DNA of 64,000 nt, taken from positions 62,001-126,000 of the forward strand of contig NZ_MDZC01000046.1 of NCBI RefSeq assembly GCF_001816165.1. The letters run 5' to 3'. A program made the translations under genes and the position numbers. Shown here one piece after another: positions 25,101 through 36,242 of the stretch. Position 1 is the stretch's first letter; each line of letters starts with the position of its first letter. Below the pieces are notes generated by a model, which was not told the DNA's origin, ran no database searches, and saw only the letters and a list, made by a program, of their open reading frames with translations. This DNA comes from Hymenobacter glacialis. GTDB lineage: Bacteria; Bacteroidota; Bacteroidia; Cytophagales; Hymenobacteraceae.

Positions 25101-25703
25101 ATGAAATACATACTCTCTTTTGCGGTTGTACTCGTTGCCATTTTGCTTTACATCCGCTTTGTGCCCTCGGCCCCAATCAACCCGGTGCTGCCCGTGGAAG
25201 GTTCGCAGAAGGAGGTGAACGGCCACAATGCCGAAGTGCCCCCCGGCGACGAGAGTAATACCACCGAGAGCGTGGAAGAAGGCCCCAGCACCCTAGTGGC
25301 CCCGGCCGCCGCCGGCCAGACGTTCGGCACCGTTATCACGGCCGATGGCGCCCTGCCCATCAGCGCGCTCAGCGTGGCCTTGGGCTCGCGCGACTCGGCG
25401 CAGGTGAAACTGGTGGGCAAGGCCAAGGCCGTGTGCCAGGCCAAAGGCTGCTGGATGACCCTGCCCACTGCCGATGGCAAGGAAATGCGCGTCCGCTTCC
25501 GGGACTATGCGTTTTTTGTGCCCAAAGACCTCAGCGGCCGCACGGTGGTGGTGAGTGGTTGGGCGCACCGCAGCACGGTGCCCAAAGCCGACCTGCAGCA
25601 CTACGCCAAAGACGCCGGCAAATCCGGCCAGGAAATAGCGGCCATCACCCGGGATGAGCAGCAGCTCACGTTCATGGCCGACGGCGTGCTGGTGCGGGAC
25701 TAG
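25101..25703 (+). CDS. DUF4920 domain protein, membrane-anchored
   Basis: The 200-residue protein has an N-terminal hydrophobic anchor (YILSFAVVLVAILLYIRFVP), a hydrophilic linker and a C-terminal DUF4920 domain, recognised from GTVITADGALPISAL, VCQAKGCWMTLP and RVRFRDYAFFVPKDLSG. The paired cysteines in CQAKGCW are a family hallmark and may bind metal or form a disulfide. It is probably periplasmic or outer-face; no function is established. Confidence 0.82.
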   Translation: MKYILSFAVVLVAILLYIRFVPSAPINPVLPVEGSQKEVNGHNAEVPPGDESNTTESVEEGPSTLVAPAAAGQTFGTVITADGALPISALSVALGSRDSAQVKLVGKAKAVCQAKGCWMTLPTADGKEMRVRFRDYAFFVPKDLSGRTVVVSGWAHRSTVPKADLQHYAKDAGKSGQEIAAITRDEQQLTFMADGVLVRD

Positions 25704-25786
25704 TTTCCAAGACCTTATTCAAGCTGTTGCCGTCTTGGCGAAATTCTTCAGCGGCAGCGAATTGAATGATATAATTTTCTAGCGAT

Positions 25787-25815
25787 AAAAGCCACCCGTC
25801 CAGGTGGCTTTTTCT
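25787..25815 (+). terminator. Rho-independent terminator
   Basis: AAAAGCCACC pairs with GGTGGCTTTT around a short CGTCCA-type loop, followed by T-rich sequence, after the DUF4920 gene. Confidence 0.8.
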
Positions 25816-25926
25816 GTTTTTAAACTCGTTTTAGCCGGCAGGTGTAGCTTGCGGTATAAGTTTAAATCGGGTTCTTTGGTAGCTGTTCTGCCAACGCCTC
25901 CCTGATTGCTTCCTCCATTATTTTGA

Positions 25927-28059
<2,133 letters not shown>

Positions 28060-28107
28060 CGAGCGGATACAGCCTCCAATGGCCTAAAAACTTGTACAGT
28101 TGAATAC

Positions 28108-28148
28108 AAAAATAGCTCCCGGCCAATCAAGGCCAGGAGCTATTTTTT
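28108..28148 (+). terminator. Rho-independent terminator of ligA
   Basis: AAAAATAGCTCC and GGAGCTATTTTTT form the outer stem and GGCC pairs inside, with a T-run at the end. Confidence 0.85.
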
Positions 28149-28283
28149 GTAAGTGGTTGTCATGATAACGGAGGAACTACACTATCAAAGAGCAGTAAGT
28201 TCTTCGGCGAGAAACAGGCAGTTCTGCGGGGTAAGATGCCCCCTTCTTCAGCATGACAGGTTTCATGACAGACTGTTCCTGGT

Positions 28284-29198
28284 TTAGAACGACTGCTTGA
28301 TGTTGTTGTGCAGGGTGCGCGGCGTCCAGTAGCCGCTGGCGATGATGCGGCGAATGGTGAACATGGGGTCGTTCTGGTCGCGCTTTTCGGCCAGCGAGAA
28401 GGCGGCCACGAAGCCGCGCTTTTTTAGCTCGGGGAAAGCCTGGGGGTTCCACAGGCCGAAGGGGTAGGCGAAGTAGGTGATTTTCTTGCCGGTGATTTCC
28501 TCCAAAGTTTTAGTGGGCTTTTCGATTTGAATTTCCCAGTCCTTGCCCTGGTATTTCTTCACGTTGTGGTGGTCCCAGGTGTGCGAGCCGATGACGTTGC
28601 CCTCGTCGGAGAGCTGCTTCACCATGGCCTTGGTCATGTAGCGGGGGCGGCCCAGGCTCACGGTCATCACGAAGTACATGGCCTTGAAACCGTGTTTCGC
28701 CAGAGTGGGGCGCGCCACGGTGTACTGGTCCAGGTCGGTGTCGTCGAAGGTGAGCATGATGGGCTTGCTGGGCAGCTTGGCCCCCGTGGTCATGTAGGCG
28801 TAGAGCTGGTCGGGCGAGATGGTGTGGTAGCCCGAATCGGCCAGCATCTGCATTTGGGCCTTGAACTGGGCCACCGGGATAATGTAGTCTTTAGCGCCTT
28901 TGGAGTCGCGCGCGGTCCAGTCCCGGATTTGGTGGTAGCAGAGAATGGGCACCTGCGGCCGGGCCAGAATAGCGGCGGCATTGCCGGAGCTGGCGGCCGG
29001 AATGGTGCTGGGGTCGGGTGCGGGGGCCGCGTTGGCCTCGGCAGTGGCAGTAGCCTGGGTGCCCGAAGTGCCCGCGGCGGCGGGAGCAGCCTCCAGGGTG
29101 GCGCTGCTGGTGGCAGTTTCGCCCAGAGTGGCGGTTTTGGATTCGCAGGCAGCCATGGCAAGGGCGCCCAGCAGGAGGGAAGCAGAAGAAAATTTCAT
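28284..29198 (-). CDS. Polysaccharide deacetylase (NodB-type) lipoprotein
   Basis: A 304-residue lipoprotein: MKFSSASLLLGALAMAAC gives a signal peptide with cysteine at residue 18. After an Ala/Pro-rich linker comes a NodB domain: PILCYHQIRD, MLTFDDTDLD (the metal Asp pair), the histidine motif GSHTWDHHN and FAYPFGLWN. CE4 deacetylases remove N-acetyl groups from peptidoglycan or other beta-glycans. ATG 29198 is preferred to 29219. Divergent from dapA. Confidence 0.88.
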   Translation of the reverse strand: MKFSSASLLLGALAMAACESKTATLGETATSSATLEAAPAAAGTSGTQATATAEANAAPAPDPSTIPAASSGNAAAILARPQVPILCYHQIRDWTARDSKGAKDYIIPVAQFKAQMQMLADSGYHTISPDQLYAYMTTGAKLPSKPIMLTFDDTDLDQYTVARPTLAKHGFKAMYFVMTVSLGRPRYMTKAMVKQLSDEGNVIGSHTWDHHNVKKYQGKDWEIQIEKPTKTLEEITGKKITYFAYPFGLWNPQAFPELKKRGFVAAFSLAEKRDQNDPMFTIRRIIASGYWTPRTLHNNIKQSF

Positions 29199-29294
29199 AA
29201 GAACTGAGCCGCGTCGCACGCGTCTGCCGGAAAGGTCAGCTATAAAATGGGGTGGAGGCCTACGGCGGCGAACCGGGCGCGTGCGACGCGCCCC

Positions 29295-29302
29295 TACCTT
29301 TA
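29295..29302 (+). promoter_or_regulatory. -7 promoter box of dapA
   Basis: TACCTTTA, one base off TAnnTTTG, 26 bases before the dapA ATG. Confidence 0.45.
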
Positions 29303-29328
29303 CACAAAACTAACCCTTAACCAACTGC

Positions 29329-30213
29329 ATGAACAACTCTGGCTCACATCTTCCGGCGTTTCACGGCACGGGCGTCGCACTGGTCACGCCGTTTTCTTCA
29401 GATTTTTCGGTGGATTACGCTGGCTGGCGCCGCCTGCTCGACCACTGCCTCGACGGCGGCGTGGAATACCTGGTGGTGAACGGCACCACCGGCGAATCGC
29501 CGACCACGACCGCGGCCGAGAAGGCCGAGCTGCTGCGCGTGGCCAAGGAGCACGTGGCCGGGCGCGTGCCGCTGGTGTACGGCATTGGCAGCAACGACAC
29601 GGTGGCGGCTGAGGAGCTGTTCCGCAGCACCGACCTCAGCGGCATTTCGGCCGTACTGTCGGCCAGCCCAGCCTACAACAAGCCCACCCAGGCCGGCCTG
29701 GTGGCGCATTACCAGCGCCTAGCCGATGCCAGCCCGGTGCCCGTAATCCTCTACAACGTGCCCGGCCGCACGGCCTCCAACGTCACTGCCGACACCACGC
29801 TGCGTTTGGCGCAGCACCCCAATATTATCGGCATCAAAGAAGCCAGCGGCAACATGGACCAGTGCCTGGCCATCGCGGCCCGCAAGCCCGCCGACTTCCT
29901 GCTGCTTTCCGGCGAAGATGTGCTCACGCCGGCCCTGGTGGCCTGCGGGGCCGAAGGCATTATTTCCGTCATGGCCAATGCCTATCCCAAGCGCTTTGCC
30001 GAGATGACCCGCGCCGCCCTAACCGGCGACTTTGCGGCCTCGCGCGCGGAGTTGTTTCACCTGTTGCCACTCAACCCTCTCATGTACGAAGAAGCCAATC
30101 CCGTAGGCGTGAAGGCCGCGCTGGAAGCTCTGGGCGTGTGCGGGCCCGCTGTTCGGCTTCCGCTGCTGGAAGCTACTCCGGGGCTGAAAGAACGGATTCG
30201 CAAGCTGCTGTAA
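29329..30213 (+). CDS. dapA: 4-hydroxy-tetrahydrodipicolinate synthase DapA
   Basis: The 294-residue protein has all DapA hallmarks: TTGE at residues 53-56, Tyr142 in LYNVPGRT and the Schiff-base lysine Lys170 in GIKEASGN. It condenses pyruvate with aspartate semialdehyde, the first committed step of the lysine/diaminopimelate pathway that feeds peptidoglycan. It is not clustered with other dap genes. A perfect A/T-flanked hairpin at 30265-30302 ends the unit. Confidence 0.95.
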   Translation: MNNSGSHLPAFHGTGVALVTPFSSDFSVDYAGWRRLLDHCLDGGVEYLVVNGTTGESPTTTAAEKAELLRVAKEHVAGRVPLVYGIGSNDTVAAEELFRSTDLSGISAVLSASPAYNKPTQAGLVAHYQRLADASPVPVILYNVPGRTASNVTADTTLRLAQHPNIIGIKEASGNMDQCLAIAARKPADFLLLSGEDVLTPALVACGAEGIISVMANAYPKRFAEMTRAALTGDFAASRAELFHLLPLNPLMYEEANPVGVKAALEALGVCGPAVRLPLLEATPGLKERIRKLL

Positions 30214-30264
30214 TCCGTTATTTGCGGGTCAATAAACTGTTGAACAATATGGCAGTAATGGACA

Positions 30265-30302
30265 GACAATCAATTTTTTATTACAAGAAAAAATTGATTG
30301 TC
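30265..30302. terminator. Bidirectional hairpin terminator
   Basis: Perfect 15-base arms GACAATCAATTTTTT and AAAAAATTGATTGTC with a short loop, between convergent dapA and the O-antigen ligase gene. Confidence 0.75.
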
Positions 30303-30362
30303 TTGTGCTGATAGATTTATAATTCGCAGGGGCTCTCAGCTTTTCTTAATGGGTAATAAAAC

Positions 30363-31766
30363 CTACTGAGAACCGTTGAGAGTCCGCTGCTTTTGCTGGT
30401 GTGCTGCTTCTGCCGCCACCACCAAAAAGGAGTAGCCGAAGATGAGCAGGTGGCGTCCGATGTGCAGGGCCGTCACCGAATCGACCAGCATGGCGGTGGC
30501 TTCCACCAGTAGAAAAAAGCACACGTACGGGTTGCGTCGCAGGTGTGCCTGCGTCAGGGGCCACACCAGCAGGGCCAGCAGCAGCCCCAGGCCCACCACC
30601 CCGCCCCCCAGCAAGGCCAGCACGTACTGGTTGTGCACCTCCACCCGATTGGCGGGGCGGAGGCCAAAATCCTGCCATTGGTACTGCTCCCGCATGGCGT
30701 CCTGTGTGTCGGCCGGACCTACGCCCACCAGCCAGTGCTGCTCAATAATGGCCCCGGCCGTTTCGAAGGCTGCCAGGCGGCGGGCCAGCGAATAGTCGTT
30801 GATGTCGTGCCCGAGGGTGTATTGCTGCACGTCCCAGATGGAGGAGCTGACCCGTTCCCGCACAGTGGGCAAGGCAACGTAGGCAGCCAAGGGAGTTGCC
30901 ACCACCAGCACCAACAGCGCCATTCCCAGGGCCATGTGTTTCTGAAAAATTAGTCGCAGAGCATACGCCAGCAGGCCCGTGTAGAGCACCAGCAGCCCCG
31001 TGCGATACGCCAGAATATGAAGCGTGGCGGCTGCCGCGATTGCGGCGGCAAGCAGCACACGGCGCAGCCACTTTGGCGCCTGCGCCGTGCGCCGCAGCAG
31101 CAGGGCTCCGAAAAAGGTCAGGGCCAGCATCGCGCCGAACGTGATGTGGAAAATGGGCGTTACCGGAGCCATGTTCTGGCCCATGCGAATGGCTTCGGTT
31201 GCGCTGCCAATGTCCAGAAAATACTTGCTGAGTGTAGCCACTCCCAGTACGGCCGTGCCAAGCACAAAAAAAGCTCCCACCGATAGTCGTTGGCGTGGGG
31301 CTAGCGGCACGGCCACGGCAAACGCCAGCGGCACGGTCACCCAGGGCAGGTACCGCACCAACTCGTGCCGCCAGCCGCCCAGGTCACTGGTGTACAGACC
31401 CGTAATCAACAAAAAGATGAACGTAGCCGCGGGCCAGAGCGCGGCCCTGTTGCGAAAATAATTGCCGATATCGCGCTTCAGGTGGGGGTTGGCGAGAACG
31501 GCCAGTACCCCGATAATGGGGGCAAAAGACACAAATACCCGCACAGCCAGCAGCCCCAGCACTCCCGCCAGGCAGGCTCCCCACAACAGGGCCTGAGAAA
31601 GGCGACCGGATAAATAATACTGCTCAAACAAGGGCGTCAAATAGGAAGTGTAAGTGGCTTGAAAACTCAGTGCGAACAGAAGCGCGCTCACAGCTTGGGC
31701 GTAGGAGCCGGGTGCTGCCTGTGTACGGAAGCTCTCCGCGTTGCTACCAGCCGCTGGCCAGGGCAT
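30363..31766 (-). CDS. O-antigen ligase-family (Wzy_C) membrane protein
   Basis: A 467-residue protein with about ten hydrophobic segments. The large periplasmic loop carries LVGVGPADTQDA and VEVHNQYVLALLGGGVVGL, the H-N-x-Y/F and G-x-G-P pattern of the WaaL/Wzy O-antigen ligase/polymerase family. It should join or polymerise lipid-linked glycan in the inner membrane, working with products like those of the 3-8 kb cluster, from which it is separated. Its start overlaps the end of the LutA-like gene by 23 bp, implying co-transcription. Confidence 0.8.
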   Translation of the reverse strand: MPWPAAGSNAESFRTQAAPGSYAQAVSALLFALSFQATYTSYLTPLFEQYYLSGRLSQALLWGACLAGVLGLLAVRVFVSFAPIIGVLAVLANPHLKRDIGNYFRNRAALWPAATFIFLLITGLYTSDLGGWRHELVRYLPWVTVPLAFAVAVPLAPRQRLSVGAFFVLGTAVLGVATLSKYFLDIGSATEAIRMGQNMAPVTPIFHITFGAMLALTFFGALLLRRTAQAPKWLRRVLLAAAIAAAATLHILAYRTGLLVLYTGLLAYALRLIFQKHMALGMALLVLVVATPLAAYVALPTVRERVSSSIWDVQQYTLGHDINDYSLARRLAAFETAGAIIEQHWLVGVGPADTQDAMREQYQWQDFGLRPANRVEVHNQYVLALLGGGVVGLGLLLALLVWPLTQAHLRRNPYVCFFLLVEATAMLVDSVTALHIGRHLLIFGYSFLVVAAEAAHQQKQRTLNGSQ

Positions 31767-32496
31767 CGGCCACGTGCAGGCAGCGCAGGGGCAGCTTTTC
31801 CTTCTTGATGTAGGCTTCCAGATGCATCAGGCAGCTCACATCGGTGCTGATGATGTACTGTGCCCCGGTGTCGAGGGCATGTTCCACTTTTTGCTGGGCC
31901 ATGGCTACTGAAATGGCTTCAAACTTTACCGCAAAGGTGCCGCCAAAGCCGCAGCAAGTGGTGGTTTCGGCCATTTCAACACGTTCCAGGCCCGCCACAC
32001 CATCAAGCAACTGGCGTGGGGCGGCCCGAATACCGCACTCGCGCAGTGCCGCACAGGAGTCGTGGTAGGTGTATTTGCCGGCCAGTCTGGCGCCCGGAAT
32101 GGCCGTAATGCCCAGCACGTCCACCAGAAATTCGGTCAGCTCGTAGGTGCGGCCTTGCACCGCCTGGCAGGCAGGGGCTTGCGGCGCACCGGCAAAAAGC
32201 TCGGAGTAGCTGTTGCGCACCATGCCCACGCAGGACGCCGAAGGACTCACAATGTAGCGCGGGCGGGCGCTGGCCTGCGCCGCTGGGGTCTCAAAGTCCT
32301 GCAGAAATTTCTCGGCCACGGCCCGGCTTTGCGGGTGGTAGCCGGCGTTATAGGCCGGCTGGCCGCAGCAGGTTTGGCTGGGGTTGTAGTGCACCCGCAC
32401 ACCCACCCGCTCCAGCACCTTCACCATGCTCATAGCAGTGGCCGGGTAAAGCTGGTCAACGAAGCAGGGGATGAAGATGTCGGCGGTAGGAGACAT
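31744..32496 (-). CDS. LutA-like cysteine-rich (CCG) oxidoreductase subunit
   Basis: A 250-residue protein with two CCG domains: QTCCGQPAYNAG and ETTTCCGFGG, each paired with an upstream cysteine, as in LutA/YkgE, which ligand an iron-sulfur or zinc centre in the lactate-oxidation complex LutABC. The lutB and lutC partners are not in the window, so assignment to lactate use rests on family only. Upstream lies a repeat region. It overlaps the O-antigen ligase gene downstream, an unexpected partnership. Confidence 0.82.
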   Translation of the reverse strand: MSPTADIFIPCFVDQLYPATAMSMVKVLERVGVRVHYNPSQTCCGQPAYNAGYHPQSRAVAEKFLQDFETPAAQASARPRYIVSPSASCVGMVRNSYSELFAGAPQAPACQAVQGRTYELTEFLVDVLGITAIPGARLAGKYTYHDSCAALRECGIRAAPRQLLDGVAGLERVEMAETTTCCGFGGTFAVKFEAISVAMAQQKVEHALDTGAQYIISTDVSCLMHLEAYIKKEKLPLRCLHVADALASGW

Positions 32497-32543
32497 GATT
32501 GGATGGTGCTGGCGGTGTTGGCAAATTCTATGAGGGTCAATAA

Positions 32544-32578
32544 AACGTCGTGCTGAGCTTGCCGAAGCATCTCCACCG
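32544..32578. repeat. Half copy of the CATGCTGAGCTTGCC palindrome family
   Basis: ACGTCGTGCTGAGCTTGCC followed by GAAGCATCTCCACC matches the left arm of 1540-1634 with few changes; no right arm follows. Confidence 0.75.
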
Positions 32579-32602
32579 TGTCACTAACCGTCCTCACGTC
32601 AA

Positions 32603-32731
32603 CCTCACCCCCTAACCCCCTCTTGTGCGGAGAGGGGGGACTAGAAGTTAGTCTTAGCATTTATGCGCTAGCTTTTCAGGTTTGAAGCTAGTTCCCCCTC
32701 TCCGCACAAGAGGGGGGTTAGGGGTGAGGTG
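32603..32731. repeat. Long palindrome, CCTCACCCCCTAACCCCCT family
   Basis: The left arm (about 32603-32643) and right arm (about 32690-32731) pair almost perfectly over some 38 bases around a ~45-base loop. A shorter relative lies at 15945-15989. It fills the spacer between the LutA-like and HMG-CoA lyase genes. Confidence 0.85.
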
Positions 32732-32749
32732 AACGTAGGGGAGTGACTT

Positions 32750-33595
32750 CTACCGGAAAATGGCGTGGTTCAGCGCGCTGGCTTCTCCGAGCGCCTCCAG
32801 GTTCAGGCCCAGCTCTACGCCGGCTTGCGCAGCAAAATCGAGCAGGTTTTCGGTAGCCATGTTGCCGGTCAGCTCATCGGCGGCCATGGGGCAGCCGCCG
32901 TAGCCGCCCAGGGCCCCGTCGAAACGCCGGCAGCCGGCCTGGTAGGCAGCGGCCACTTTCTCGTGCCAGGTGGAGGGCGTGGTGTGCAGATGCGCGCCAA
33001 ACTCGATGCCGGGAAACGCCGGAATCAGGGCCGAAAACAACGGCGTGATGGTGGCCGCCGTGCTGGCACCAACGGTGTCGGACAGCGCCACTACCCGAAC
33101 ACCCATAGCTGCCAGCTGCTGGGTAAAGTCGGTCACAATTTCGGGGCTCCAGGCATCGCCGTAGGGGTTGCCGAAGCCCATGGAGAGGTATACGACCAGC
33201 ACTTTGCCGTTGCGCTCACATAGCTCGTGCATGGCAGCCACGTCGGCCAGGGCCTCGGGCGTGCTCTGGTTGGTGTTGCGGCGCTGGAACGTTTCGGATA
33301 CGGAGAGCGGAAACCCCAGGTACTTGATTTCGGGATAGCTCGCCGCCGTTTCAGCCCCCCGCAGGTTGGCCACAATGGCCAACAGCTTGGTTTGGGTAGC
33401 ACTCAAATCGAGGCCGGCCAGCACCTCGGCCGTGTCGCGCAGCTGCGGAATGGCTTTGGGCGAAACGAACGAGCCGAAATCCAGCGTGTCGAAGCCCACG
33501 CGCAGCAGGGCGTTGAGGTAGTCAATTTTGGTGGCAGTGGGAATGAAATCAGTTAGGCCCTGCATGGCATCGCGGGGGCATTCAATCAGCTTCAT
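32750..33595 (-). CDS. Hydroxymethylglutaryl-CoA lyase
   Basis: A 281-residue TIM-barrel lyase of the HMGL/DRE family: LIECPRDAMQGL at the start (the ECPRD form of the DRE motif), FGSFVSPKAIPQ, the metal-binding HLHTTP and the catalytic-cysteine loop GGYGGCPMA. It splits HMG-CoA into acetoacetate and acetyl-CoA in leucine breakdown. ATG 33595 is chosen; a TACCTTTA box at 33625-33632 rules out the two upstream in-frame ATGs. It fits with the acyl-CoA mutase at the right end as branched-chain metabolism, although far apart. Confidence 0.92.
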   Translation of the reverse strand: MKLIECPRDAMQGLTDFIPTATKIDYLNALLRVGFDTLDFGSFVSPKAIPQLRDTAEVLAGLDLSATQTKLLAIVANLRGAETAASYPEIKYLGFPLSVSETFQRRNTNQSTPEALADVAAMHELCERNGKVLVVYLSMGFGNPYGDAWSPEIVTDFTQQLAAMGVRVVALSDTVGASTAATITPLFSALIPAFPGIEFGAHLHTTPSTWHEKVAAAYQAGCRRFDGALGGYGGCPMAADELTGNMATENLLDFAAQAGVELGLNLEALGEASALNHAIFR

Positions 33596-33624
33596 GGCGG
33601 GGAGGCAAGTAGTGAGACGGGGCA

Positions 33625-33632
33625 TAAAGGTA
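33625..33632 (-). promoter_or_regulatory. -7 promoter box of the HMG-CoA lyase gene
   Basis: Minus-strand TACCTTTA, 30 bases before the ATG at 33595; it overlaps the in-frame ATG at 33625. Confidence 0.5.
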
Positions 33633-33756
33633 GCAGCCCCGGCCACGCGGGAACCAAATCCACCGGCTCCCCACCAAGGCAAGCCGCGCCCTGCCGCCGT
33701 GGGCCGTGCCTGCACCCAGGGTCGAACTACCCGGTACCAACCGGTGTTTCAGAGGC

Positions 33757-35142
33757 ATGCATTTTAGTAAGGATGAAGTGAGGCAGCGGCCGGGAACCTG
33801 GCGGCTGAAAAATGGTTTTTTGCCCGTGCTGCTGGCGGTTGGGCTCGCGCTTGCCGGCTGTGGCAAGCAACAAGCCCTGCAGGCGTTGTTTCAAAAGGCT
33901 ACCCCCCACGAAGCCTACGCACGCCAGCTCCGGCAAGCGGGCCTCGACCGCCGCGCGGCTGGCCGGGCCTGGCTGGCTGCAGCAGAGCAAGCTTTCCGCG
34001 ATTCGCTGGTCGTGCCCCTGCCTTTTGCCGAAACCGGGTTTTTTCAGGCCGATAAGCCCAGCGCCGCCAGCTACCGCTACGCGGTGCGTGCCGGCGAGCA
34101 GGTGCACGTGAGCCTCACGCTGGGCACCGGGGCCGCTGCGCGCATTTTTCTCGATGCCTACGAGGTAGTGCCTGGCCGCACGCCCGCGCCCCTGGCCAGC
34201 GCCGACACGCTGGTGCTGGACTTCCGTTACCGCGCCGAGGCCGATGGGCAGCACCTGCTGCGCGTGCAGCCCGAACTGCTGGCTACCGGGCGCTACACCC
34301 TGCGCGTGGCCCGCGAGCCCAGCCTGGGCGTGTTTCCGGTGCTGGGCCGGACCGATGCCGCGGTGGGGAGCTTCTGGGGAGCCGCGCGCGACGCCGGTGC
34401 CCGCCAGCACGAGGGCATCGATATTTTTGCCGCGCGGGGCACGCCCGTGGTGGCCGCTACTGATGGCCTGATTTCCCGTACCGGCGAAACGCCTATTGGA
34501 GGCCGCGTGGTGTGGCTGGCTGATGCCGAAGCCGGCAACCACATCTACTACGCGCACCTTGATAAGCAGCTGGTGACAGCCGGCCAGCGCGTGCGGGCCG
34601 GCGACACGCTGGGCCTGGTGGGCAACACGGGCAACGCCCGGTCCACGATGCCGCACCTGCATTTTGGCATATATCGCAGCGGGCAGGGAGCCGTGGACCC
34701 GTTTCCGTTTGTGCGGCGGCCGGCGGCGGTCACGGCTGCTCCCAGTGGCCCGGACCGCCGCGGGGAATTTGTTCGCCTGCGCACCGCCGCTACCCTTTGC
34801 CCGGCTACCGGCCAGGACAAACCGGTAAATCCCCGCTCCATTGTCCGGCTCCCTGCGCAATTGCCACTGCTGGTAGTAGGGCAGCAGGGCGCTGACCTGC
34901 GCGTGCAAACCCCCAGTGGTCAAATAGGCTACGTGGTGGCCCAGGCCGTAGTGCCTGCTGCTGGCGCGCCGCTCCGCAAGCTGGTGCTGGCTGCCATTAC
35001 CGAGCTGCTCACGCTGCCCGCTCGCAACGCGCCAGCAGCGGCGGCGCTGCCAGCTCAGAGTGCGGTGCTGGTGCTGGGCCAGGCAAATGGCTACAGCCTG
35101 CTCCGCGGCCGGCAAGGGGAGATTGGCTGGGCCGTAATTTAA
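33757..35142 (+). CDS. M23 peptidase lipoprotein with C-terminal SH3-like repeats
   Basis: About 461 residues. A lipoprotein signal (LLAVGLALAGC) is preceded by a ~20-residue basic stretch. The LytM/M23 domain has the zinc motifs HEGIDIFAARGTPV and HLHFG, with a third histidine in YYAHLDK. Two beta-rich C-terminal repeats (RTAATLCPATGQ... and AAITELLTLPAR...) look like SH3-type wall-binding modules. It should cleave peptidoglycan cross-links at the envelope. ATG 33757 is chosen over 33706, which overlaps the divergent gene's leader. Confidence 0.87.
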   Translation: MHFSKDEVRQRPGTWRLKNGFLPVLLAVGLALAGCGKQQALQALFQKATPHEAYARQLRQAGLDRRAAGRAWLAAAEQAFRDSLVVPLPFAETGFFQADKPSAASYRYAVRAGEQVHVSLTLGTGAAARIFLDAYEVVPGRTPAPLASADTLVLDFRYRAEADGQHLLRVQPELLATGRYTLRVAREPSLGVFPVLGRTDAAVGSFWGAARDAGARQHEGIDIFAARGTPVVAATDGLISRTGETPIGGRVVWLADAEAGNHIYYAHLDKQLVTAGQRVRAGDTLGLVGNTGNARSTMPHLHFGIYRSGQGAVDPFPFVRRPAAVTAAPSGPDRRGEFVRLRTAATLCPATGQDKPVNPRSIVRLPAQLPLLVVGQQGADLRVQTPSGQIGYVVAQAVVPAAGAPLRKLVLAAITELLTLPARNAPAAAALPAQSAVLVLGQANGYSLLRGRQGEIGWAVI

Positions 35143-35164
35143 GCAAAGTGGTGAGCCCGGAAAA

Positions 35165-35217
35165 TCAGAACGTCATGCTGCGGCTGGCATTAAAGCAACC
35201 GTAGCATGACGTTCTGA
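35165..35217. repeat. Short palindrome containing GTCATGCTG
   Basis: TCAGAACGTCATGCTGCGG is mirrored by CCG-TAGCATGACGTTCTGA with minor mismatches around a ~15-base loop. It shares the ACGTCATGCTG edge with the element at 1540 and may terminate the convergent M23 and TapB-like genes. Confidence 0.7.
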
Positions 35218-35240
35218 TAAAGGCAACTTTGGGGAAGCTC

Positions 35241-36056
35241 CTAGCGCTTCGACAGCAGCCGGCTTTGCACCAGTTTGCCGCGGCTGTCGTACTGCTCGGT
35301 TTTTACGATGCCCACGGCAGGGTCGTAGTAATCAATCTGACGGCCTGTGTTTTTAAGCACCAAGTCGGCGCGGGCGGCGGTCGACACTTCGCGCTGGCTT
35401 TCCACGGGGTAGCAGCTGAACGTGCCAGCCGGCACCGTTACCGATACCCGCTCGCCGCTCACCTTGCGCGCGCGCTGAGTGGTTTCCACTTTGGCAATGG
35501 CCACCGACGGGCTGCTCACTTGCACCAGCACGCCGCCATTGGGCAATGCGCTGGCCGCAGTGGGATGGTTGGGCCAGGCAATGGGCGTGGCCTGGTAGCT
35601 GAGGCGCCGGTTCTTAAAAGACTTAAGGGCGTCGTAGTTAATGATGCCCAGCCCGTCGGTGAAGGTGGTGTCGTTGCGGCAGAAGAAGGTGAGGTCCTGC
35701 TGGGCCAGTACGTTGTTACCAGTATCGTAAAGGCCGCTTTTTACCTGCACACTGGCGACGGACGTCGTCTTGCCTTTCTTGCTGGCCACCGAGTCCACGC
35801 CGACATTGACTACGCGGTAGCGCCACGTGCCCAGCGCTTTGCCCTTGCCGTCCAGGAGCTGGTACTCCAGGTTTTGGCCGGGGCTCATGTTGAATGCGGT
35901 GGTGCAGGTCGCAGATTTCTCTTTTGCGGATTGCGAAGCACCCTCGGCGCGCGTGGTGCGAGCCGTAGCCTGGGAGGCTACCTGGCCCCAGCCGGGAGTG
36001 TGGAGTAGAAGGAAGCAGGCAGTGGCGCACACGGGCCAGATTCGAAGGAGTGACAT
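35241..36056 (-). CDS. Exported TapB/DUF3108-like protein
   Basis: A 271-residue exported protein (signal WPVCATACFLLLHTPGWGQ). The mature part opens FNMSPGQNLEYQLLDGKGK, then repeated beta strands with a VPAGTFSCYPVESQRE segment and ends YYDPAVGIVKTEQYDSRGK, the pattern of TapB/DUF3108-type periplasmic proteins, whose C-terminal half resembles an outer-membrane lipoprotein carrier fold. The family assignment is moderate and no function is known. ATG 36056 is chosen; the longer frame to 36185 has no support. Confidence 0.65.
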   Translation of the reverse strand: MSLLRIWPVCATACFLLLHTPGWGQVASQATARTTRAEGASQSAKEKSATCTTAFNMSPGQNLEYQLLDGKGKALGTWRYRVVNVGVDSVASKKGKTTSVASVQVKSGLYDTGNNVLAQQDLTFFCRNDTTFTDGLGIINYDALKSFKNRRLSYQATPIAWPNHPTAASALPNGGVLVQVSSPSVAIAKVETTQRARKVSGERVSVTVPAGTFSCYPVESQREVSTAARADLVLKNTGRQIDYYDPAVGIVKTEQYDSRGKLVQSRLLSKR

Positions 36057-36166
36057 ACAGTAAATTTTAACGAAATAAGGACAACTCAACCGAAGTTGGG
36101 GAAGGACCTTCCCACCGCAATTCGGCAACCCAGGCCTTTTCGTTGCGTTATGCAAGTGCAAGGTCG

Positions 36167-36174
36167 TACTTTGC
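36167..36174 (+). promoter_or_regulatory. -7 promoter box of the small gene pair
   Basis: TACTTTGC matches TAnnTTTG, 69 bases before the ATG at 36243. Confidence 0.5.
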
Positions 36175-36242
36175 GGCCATCTCACGCGGTGGCGGCTACC
36201 ACAGCTTTTCGACCGCTTTTACTTTATTCCCTAACAGCAACC

